Source: Dactylonectria macrodidyma
Lineage: Eukaryota > Ascomycota > Sordariomycetes > Hypocreales > Nectriaceae
Reading direction: 5' to 3'
NCBI GenBank assembly: GCA_020744425.1
Contig: JAGMUV010000008.1
Coordinates: 806,001 to 870,000 of the forward strand
Length of the DNA: 64,000 nucleotides
Positions 56,181 through 64,000 of this stretch are shown piece after piece (the first letter of the stretch is position 1; the number at the start of each line of letters is the position of its first letter). The notes beneath the pieces were generated by a model that was given only the letters and a program-made list of their open reading frames with translations, did not search any database and had not been told where the DNA came from. The translations under genes were made by a program, and so were the position numbers.

Positions 56181-56356
56181 CAACAGTCTTTTTGGAAGCG
56201 GCCATGCCTGATCCAACACCTGGAAATAGGTTGAGAGACTAGAAGTGAATATAACACAGTAATGAGAGCATACCCCAAAACCCCAGCCATAATGGTGTTC
56301 CTGAATATCGCAGAGAGCCAAGATGCCTCTTGCTCAACCCTTTGTCGACTGCTTAC

Positions 56357-56827
56357 CTAGGTGACTAGGGCAATGATTCCTCCTACTAATCCTCCCAGAC
56401 TACTGAGTACTTGCATAAAGCGGCCAGCTCGACGCATTCGACGGTGCTTGCGCTGATTCGTGGTACCAACCTGAGAGTTGCGGTCATCTTCGGTACGAGA
56501 ACTGATTTGCGGGTGATTTAGATGAAAGTTTGGATCAAGATTGACAATGAAGATTGGTCGTGTGTCTTCAGCGTTCAACACCTTGGTGGAACCACTTTCA
56601 TCTGTCAGCCTGGCTAGACACACAGCTTGGTTTGAGAAGATGACGAACTAGATGGGCCTGCTGGATCCATAGAGAAATGGCTGTCGGATAAATTGAATGC
56701 CTTTGATTTCCTCTTCACTTAACCTAAAAATGTGTTCGACATCCTCGGCATTTGCAGCTATGTGTGTGCCCATCTCTTGAGACTCTGGGCATTGGCGGGA
56801 GGAAAAGTCGACATTCTCGAAACTCAT
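56357..56827 (-). pseudogene. Small gene with an in-frame TAG, C-terminal glycine-rich TM helix
   Basis: From the ATG at 56827 the frame reads MSFENVDFSSRQCPESQEMG, NAEDVEHIFRLSEEEIKGIQ, then TAG at 56650-56648. It remains open in the same frame for about 95 more codons (FVIFSNQAVCLARLTDESGS, VNLDPNFHLNHPQISS, VLSSLGGLVGGIIALVT). The continued open frame after the stop argues that it was one protein of about 156 residues. The glycine-spaced C-terminal helix is the only structural hint. No family is recognised. Confidence 0.35.
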
Positions 56828-57698
56828 GGTAAGCGAGAAGGGTTACTGGAGCTTCAGCACCTGGTACTAGAGGCTGAATAAAGACCGAGGTTTTTCAAGA
56901 GGGCGGTTATTTGCCAAGATGGAAGTCGAGGCCTTCCAACACATGAACAATCGGTCGGTCGAGGGGCCGCTCGGCGCTATTTAAGAAACTGATCTATTAC
57001 CACCCTTTCCCGAGTCTTCAGCCACCCACATGGCGCGTTTGAAACTGTAACGGCGATCACGTTGAAAGGGTTTCTTTCTTTCTGAGGACGAGGCTCCCGG
57101 AAGGCCAGTCAAACGTGGGATTCGGACAAGCATGAAGGTGGCGGTAAATCCAAGGAGGCCCATGTCCAAAAGTGCAAATGTGGCTTGCTATGAGAGCACT
57201 CCTTTGTGGGGCGATGGGCCTGGAATCCCACGCTTTCTGGATTCTGATAGGTGTATCTCCAACACACACGCTGCCTTCATATGCACGCCCAGCCAAGGCG
57301 CAGCCTAACAGCCTGGCAGCCTAATATTTCTCAGTCCAGGTTTGCATGTGTGCAGCCGTCACCAGGAACAAATGACCCACTGGTCCAAAAATTAATTGGT
57401 TCACAGTGTTTCCGGCGTCTGAGACTAAATTTGGTAAGCGGCCATTCCCACCATCCCTTCACTATCATAGGACGCCACGTTTGCCCCAGGATGTTCCAGG
57501 GTGGAACATGAGTACCCTTGGCGAATCATATTGACGAGATTACGGGAATATATGGGTCTTGACTCTGGGCAGCTTGTCTTATCGCTGCTCCGAAAACACA
57601 TAAGATTCGCTGCCCCCCAGGCTTACAAGCTGCGAGACGGCAGACACACACAACACAATCCATCATATCTTCCATGTCCTTGAATGATACCTGGAGCC
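56828..57698. other. Intergenic upstream of the ankyrin gene
   Basis: About 870 bp with only short overlapping frames (57057-57296 minus, 57251-57511 plus). It probably contains the promoter of the large ankyrin gene. Nothing else is seen. Confidence 0.35.
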
Positions 57699-60600
57699 AT
57701 GGATAAATTACCGTGGCTTTACAGCCCTTTCTTTTCTGCAATAGATATTGATGCGTTCTTGGTGGGGCCGACAGTCAACCTAGAAGTTGAAAACGCTCTG
57801 GACAGCGTAGAGAGCTCCAACACACGTTCCGAGGCGAGAATGCCATGTCATGTTGGCTTGAGCTCTAGAGAAGCCTCCTGTCCATATCAGAATGAAGGCA
57901 ATTTTCCGTTCCGTTTGAAACAAACCCTCAATAACAGGTGGGAGCGAATCGCAGCACGCGTTTCCACCAATCCACTAACAGGCCAACAGATATACTGTCA
58001 TCCGCGATTCCTTTGGTCGTGGTATCTTCATCAACCCCGACGCTCCTAGGCCGTGTTCTCAGCATTGCGGTTGCGCCTCCATCAAACCTTTGGCCTTTAT
58101 TGATTCGGTCCTTCCGCTCCGCCATGCCTGGGCATGGAATCGTGGAGAATGTCCCGAAGGGCGCATCTTCCCCTTCGTTATCCATGCCAAAGAAACAAAG
58201 TCCTTTAACGTCACGATTTACTCACCGGAATTATTGCACACTATTCGTCCTATTCTCAAGCGCGGGCCCCTAGGACAGCATGACAATGTTGACTTCACAA
58301 CAACGTTCGCGGGCGACAGACTCATCCATCATCTGTCGGACTTCATAGTAGCTGCTGAAAGAATGGAAGACACCATGGCATCGCGTCAAGCTGAAGTCAT
58401 CCGGCTTCTGACAATTGGCCTCGTGTGCGGCCTATCACTCACCCAAGAACTGTACCAGCTACAAAAACCGGACTTCTTGCCCAAGGCCTTTTGGAGTGGC
58501 GTTGAGGAAAGGTTTCCCCAATTTGCACACAACTTTCTGACAACCGCAGCCCAAGTTTTCGTGTTGGACAAGCGAAACCTGGACGAACTTCACTCTGTGA
58601 GCAATGGTCGCCATCTTACACAGCCGGAGCTTCTATCCACTAAATGGTGTGGAAAGCAAGAAATCGCCCTGACAATTGAGTCCTTCTTGGGAAGGGAGCC
58701 CCGCTCTGCGGCCCGTTTCGATTTCTGGAATAGAATTCTGTCACGTTTCTTTCCTCCAAAAGACATCGAGATGATACACCAGCACGGGTGTGACCTGGGT
58801 GACTTTGAGCGAGTTGTTCGAGATACAGTTCACCGTGCTTTTCTTAAGCTCTGTGAATCCAACTGCTGGAGGATCGTTCAAAGGACCCTAGACCTCGACA
58901 CGAGCTGTGCATCTTTCGAAGAACCCGAGCGACTTCTGGCCTTCGTTCCAAGGACCTATTTTCCACGGCTCAATCTCGATCGCTGCGGGGCCGAAGACCA
59001 GACGGCTCTGATGGTTGCGTCTCGAGAGGGACACGTTAGGGTAATGGAAGTACTTCTTTCACACGGAGCCCTGGCAGATGCCGTGAACAGTGAAGGCAAG
59101 ACAGCCTTGATAATGGCCGTTGAGAAAGGTGTTTTGGACGCCGTTCAAGTCCTCCTTCGGTGGGGGGCAGACCCCAACCACATGACCTTTGACGGAGACA
59201 CTTCTTTATCCACTGCGGCTGAGAAGGGCTGGAAGGATCTAGTTCAACTACTCCTGCGTCGTGGGGCCAATCCTGACTTGCATTCAACAAACGGTTGGAC
59301 ACCATTGATGAGGGCAGTCCGACATGGCCACAGGAGCATCGCAAATGTACTCCTAGACAAAAATGCGGATCCAGACATCGTCGTGGCCAACTGTACAGCT
59401 CTGGGGATAGCGTTTCGGCTTCGAGACAAGAAAAGCATCCTACTTCTCTCTAGACGGGGAGCCGAGCCACAAGTGGCCATCGCAAGCCTTCCTAGTGTAG
59501 CTAGTAGAACCAAGGCCAGCAAGTTCCTCGAACACACAATCAGTAACGATGGTCTCAACAGGCATGGTGCAATCAGAAGAATACGTCTTGGGTTCAACCT
59601 GACCTTCGACAAGTTATCACGCAGCCTTGTGGGAAATGTCGACGATAAAGGCCGAGTCGAATCTTCTTATCGTTCGCCCCAAACATGGTGGTCAAAGGGT
59701 GTGGAAGGCATCAAACGCTTGATGGATGGATATACACCAACCACTGTTCTTGAGATTCTGCGCGTTCTTCTCATTATTGGCCCAATTGCTTCTCTGATGG
59801 ATGACTTCGAAGAGGAAGGCATCAGACCATGTATCGATGCTTTATCGACTGCGAATACCATGACCCGCAGACAGCATCAGAACCTGCTCTCGAATGGGAA
59901 TTTTGAGATGTTCAAACATGACATCAACAGATGGGCGGATGTTTTTGACGACATGGACGATAGGACTCGTCTCCAGAGTTGGGCGATGGACCTGTGGGGT
60001 GAAAGCAGAGTCTCAAAGCTCTGGACCACCAATTTCAGAAAATCCTACACAAGCGCCAACAAGAAATTGGCCATGAGCCCCATGGATCATTTTGCCACAT
60101 CCATCAAGCTCTATGTCTCGTCAGCAGAGACATTGTTTGACTTCAACCTGAGTGAAGACTTGGCGAGTTCCCAGGAGCCATCGCCAACACCACCGCAACA
60201 ACCTCCCCGTGGCCACAATGAAGGAACCCAAGTAGGTCCCGAAACTGGTGCCGAACATATGATGGTTGATACTGCCCCGGATGCTTTACGTTGCGAAGAA
60301 CCTCCCGATTGGCTTCAGTCAACCCAGCACGGCTCAGCGAAGGATGCAGCTTATTTGATGGCTGGGGCAGCGTTCACCATTCTATTCTTGTTTCTGATAG
60401 GTAAGTCGCGTGAAATTCAGGCCTCGCATTTCTGACCGCTGTTGTAACTCTAGCGCTGCGAGATGATTCGTGCCAAATCAGCCAACAGCCTTGGGGCTCC
60501 GGGGCTTTGAAGCTCTGCCGGCCCGTAATCGGTGCCACTCTCGCCTCCGTGGTCGACATGGTCTACCCCAACCCAGAGCAGAATCTAGCCACAGGCTCGT

Positions 60601-61348
60601 CCGTGTCAAAGCTAGCGTTCCATTTGCTGGGCGAGTATGTGATTGAGTTTGGTAGGGTCTGGAACCTTTTGACTCTCTACACTTACTTTCAATGTCTACC
60701 TTTGGCGGATGGCGTCTTGTCTAGCATCAAAGAGTTCTGCGACGAGCGATTCACAAGCTACATGATAGGCCTCAATGACTATCTTCTACTCAGGCTGGTT
60801 GGAATGGAAGAAGTCTCTTTGCAAGGCCAACCCAGCATTTACGAGGCGTTGAATGCGTCGAAGGAGAAATCAACTAACATGCATGGCCGGGGGTACTCTC
60901 TAGAGAAAGAGCCGGAAGTTGAGATGTGAGTATGCTTCTCTAGATCTTGGAATTTTGCTGACGTATGTTTTTCTAAGGGGATTTCTTCCGACTCCTTCAG
61001 AAAGTTCACAAGGCAGAGTTCTGTCACAAGAACTCTCAGAAAGTCTCGCAAGGTACCGCATCCATCCTTCCTAACATCCATCAAGCTGACCTGTTCAGCA
61101 CATCCCCATCATTGACTGTAAGCATTCAAGAGCCCGCGAAAGGTTTGTACTGCGAGCTTCACAAGCACCACTTCTCAAGCAAGAGCAATTACAATCGGCA
61201 TTTTGAAGAGAAACATAATCGACAACGCACCTATCCGTGCGACGCTTGTGACAAGGTGTTTAAGCGACCACATCTTTTGAAGAAGCATAAAACTACGGGT
61301 AAAGGTCGCATCTGGTGCGCAGCGCCAAACCCGAGATCTGGGTTATGA
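57699..61348 (+). CDS. Large ankyrin-repeat protein with a membrane segment and C-terminal C2H2 zinc fingers
   Basis: Five exons, 57699-57937, 57990-60400, 60454-60925, 60978-61052 and 61099-61348, join in phase to 1148 residues (ATG at 57684 adds five). The N-terminal 350 residues are unfamiliar (NRYTVIRDSFGRGIFINPDA; AWNRGECPEGRIFPFVIHAK). Ankyrin repeats span about residues 410-560: QTALMVASREGHVRVMEVLL, KTALIMAVEKGVLDAVQVLL, TSLSTAAEKGWKDLVQLLLR and TPLMRAVRHGHRSIANVLL. A TM helix, LMAGAAFTILFLFLIA, is split by intron 2 near residue 880. The end has YCELHKHHFSSKSNYNRHFE and YPCDACDKVFKRPHLLKKHK; the second is a canonical C2H2 finger, the first has only one Cys. Domain order ankyrin-TM-zinc finger is unusual. 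All exons are open and intact. Confidence 0.7.
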
Positions 61349-64000
61349 GAGGGTCGAGCTGTGTTTCGGGCCACGGATAGGAAGAGTGTTGTCTCTACGA
61401 ATGCAGCGTGAAGGACGATGTTGACCAAGGCTGTTGTATTGTATGGCATTGAAAGTATTCGGATTCTGTAGATGATAATGTGCATTTTTGTTATTAGGAA
61501 GCTACTTTATCCGTCTTCTTTTCAGGTCACCGCGTCCGGGGATGAGAAGCTTTGCAAATATGAAAGTCTGCTCGGCATTTTCCTTGTAGGCAAACGAAAC
61601 CATTATTGGGTCATTTAAAAGAGTTGTGGGCTGAATCTGAAAGATGGTAGATGATAGTATACTACATACCTTAAATTATATATATTATTAGACTAATACC
61701 AGATCCGGATGTTCTTATATAGCGTAAGTATGTCTTTGACTTTTATTCTATTCTAATTAAATAGCTACAAGCATTATAACCTAATAGTTCGGAAATATAT
61801 ATATATATTAAGGTATGAATTTGTGTATATGGCTAAGACTCGCAGCGCATCTGCGACCTGTATGTAGCTACCCCTCTTGAAGGCAGTCATGGTCCTGAAG
61901 TGGAAATCGAATCCTCTTACCTATCTTCATATACTTGCATTTTATATAGCTAGCTTAGTTATAATTTGATTAAATGTGTTATCATATATTATTATTAACC
62001 TTCTCTTATAGGTGATGAAGCAAATTGCAGTTGCTATAGGCGGCTATAAGTTAACGTAATGCTTATTTAATATTACTTTGCTCTTGTGTTTTTCTAAGAT
62101 GAGCTAACCACTATTGTTTCTATAACTAAGTCAATGACCCTGAAGCGCACCCGCCCGAACTAACGCACATCCCCAGCAAATTCTCAAAGGTCCAGCTCTT
62201 CAAATCTCGCGCGGCCCATGCCGAAAAGTCTTCATTTTATATGGTCGTTCGAAGCAGAGCGGGTTGTCGAGAGATAAAATAAAGGAATGGAGAGAAGCAA
62301 CTTTCTCAAGCGAGGCGACGCCAAGCATAGAGCTGGTCGTTCCCTCGTCTCGGTACCACGTTCACTTGACCCTAAAAGAGTTCGGTGACCAATTTGTGCA
62401 GCTTAGCAAACCTATCTTCGCGATTCAGGCTCGGGCACCACGCAAAGGTCCGTAGAACAGGAGTAAATAGGGGTTTTAACTGAGAAGATGATGGATGTGT
62501 TACAATTACTTGGATACTGCCTTCAGCACCCAAATACGTGATGAAGAAGGGCCTGACATCTGAACATGACAGCTTAACGAGGCAAGGGCGATGAGAACTT
62601 TGTTGATAAACTCATTGGCGATTGGAATTTCCGTGATAAGATTCTCTTTCCTGGGAATGATCAGGTGTGCAATCCCCTTTCATTGAAGATAATGCATGAT
62701 TCACATAGCAACCGCTCTCGGGGCATTCCACTGCCATCCACAAGGTTGCTCAAGTGACTGGGTGGTTGATTTCTTTTCCCAAGTCAAATTAAACTACTGT
62801 GATGACTTGTTCTAGGTTTTGATATGGTCTCACAGTACCATGTGTGGAGGTTGCCAACAGGGTGTTAGCCTACCCTACACCTGCATACACATGCAAGCCT
62901 AGAGCAGACCTGATGCTGACAACACCAGATGGTCCTTAGACAGCTTGTGAGACTTCTAGATGGGCTGGGAGAGGTAAAAATTTATCAAGTTTTATGATTC
63001 AATGTCTGGATGTGCGCTTGGTTCATTACATATCCTGATATCGAGGCTGTCTGGGCGGATTTTGACCCCACAGAAGAAACGAGTCCCGCCTTGTGTAAGG
63101 ATTAGAATCACGTCAGCTGCAACTGGCTCGGTCGTCGTATTTCATGTGACAAAAACACAATTGGACATGTCTTGTTCATTCGTTTTCGGCTCCCCGTGGG
63201 ACCTGCATCCCCCCAGCTTGAGCAGCTCGCCGATGGCGCATGGAACAGCACTAGAAGGAAAATTCGAACGAAAGATGCCCTGATTTCCTTGACGTCAAAA
63301 CGCGAGGCGAAGCTCCACTCAAAGGCCTCACGTTCCCTCTTGGCACGACGGAGTGGATTTTCACGACTAACGAAATCCTCCCGCCAAGGCATTCGTCTCC
63401 ATCTTTCTACGTAAAAGAAACGTCTTCATCAAGAGTAATTATGCCGAAGAAGCTCCACAGTGTCAGGTCAGCAGCTGATGGGTTCTTTTGCAAAAAAAGA
63501 TGTGCAGAGTTGTTTTTGATCGCGTCTCGCACTTTCTGAAATGTCGTTGTCGACGCTTGGTGAGTTGCGTCGGCCATGGTCCGGCCGACGTCTGCAGACT
63601 GTAGATATCGGCCCGGAGGTTCCATCGGCCGGCTCCGGAGCTGCCGGGAGGCTCAACAGCGGCGACCCGGCGGCAAAGACTACGGACGGTCGCTCCAAGA
63701 TTCCACTAAATCGTTTGAGGCAGGTCAACCTCACGAACGGGCCGCCGATGTCATGGATAGCCACTTTTCCGTGCTCCATTCCGGCGGGTTCATAGGGGAT
63801 GACCGACCTCCAATCGGGCATGATCCGCTTACGCCAGCCAAGGCTTCGTTCACCATGACAATGTCGTCTCCGGATCACTTTTCCATCTCGACTCTCGCAG
63901 TTCTGCCAAGCAACACGCAATCTCGAAACGGCAACCCCTGGATTCAACGAGACCACCGTCGTAGATGACAATGATGAATTGCCTACTCATCACGTAATGA
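61349..64000. other. Right-hand region without a confidently supported gene
   Basis: AT-rich patch at about 61640-62110. Small frames at 62264-62455 plus, 63407-63625 minus (ATHQASTTTFQKVRDAIKNN; LFLQKNPSAADLTLWSFFG) and 63576-63968 plus (FTMTMSSPDHFSISTLAVLP) look partly protein-like near the end. They overlap and cannot be decided; one may be the end of a gene outside the window. Confidence 0.3.

Noticed and set aside
1..64000. tRNA, rRNA, CRISPR, operon or bacterial element
   Set aside because: No cloverleaf, direct-repeat array or Shine-Dalgarno-linked gene series was seen; intron structure marks this as fungal nuclear DNA.

Overview
The window looks like nuclear DNA of a filamentous ascomycete (Pezizomycotina, probably Sordariomycetes). 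Genes carry short introns of about 48-62 bp with GTAAGT/GTATGT-type donors and CAG/TAG acceptors, and there are no operons. The families are typical of these fungi: Zn2Cys6 and C2H2 plus fungal_trans regulators, a short-form chitin synthase, a NACHT NLR-like protein, a PNP_UDP nucleosidase, a reticulon and an M13 peptidase. The organism is inferred from gene content; no ribosomal or organelle marker is present. Intron models were made by hand from splice motifs, reading-frame phase and family conservation.

Left third (1-19.1 kb), mostly intact: a partial gene off the left edge; a divergent four-exon kinase-ankyrin gene; a secreted CrtC/AttH-like calycin protein; a secreted GDSL/SGNH esterase; a six-exon reticulon; an M13 metallopeptidase; an APH-type phosphotransferase with a very acidic insert; a 78-residue Cys-rich protein hidden by an intron; and a RidA protein.

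Middle (19.5-38.8 kb): a metallo-beta-lactamase pseudogene, a head-to-head pair of transcription factors (C2H2 and Zn2Cys6), a second MBL relic, a stand-alone PNP_UDP protein, an apparently 5'-shortened membrane protein, a decayed transcription-factor-like gene, and a NACHT STAND (NLR-like) protein.

Right part (39-64 kb) is accessory and decaying. A broken polysaccharide-lyase/GH88/GH39 group surrounds a G13 tract and a 30-bp tandem array. It is followed by an intact chitin synthase preceded by a long imperfect hairpin, an unknown 265-aa protein, an unknown polytopic membrane protein, an AT-rich island, a broken PMCA-type Ca2+ ATPase, and a large ankyrin/TM/C2H2 gene.

No biosynthetic cluster backbone (PKS, NRPS, terpene cyclase) is visible. 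The most notable signals are the degraded saccharide-utilisation island, stop codons at unrelated loci that fit C-to-T (RIP-type) change, a three-copy dispersed repeat that keeps a related peptide, the ankyrin-TM-C2H2 architecture, and several NLR-associated modules in one window. I saw no tRNA, rRNA or CRISPR.
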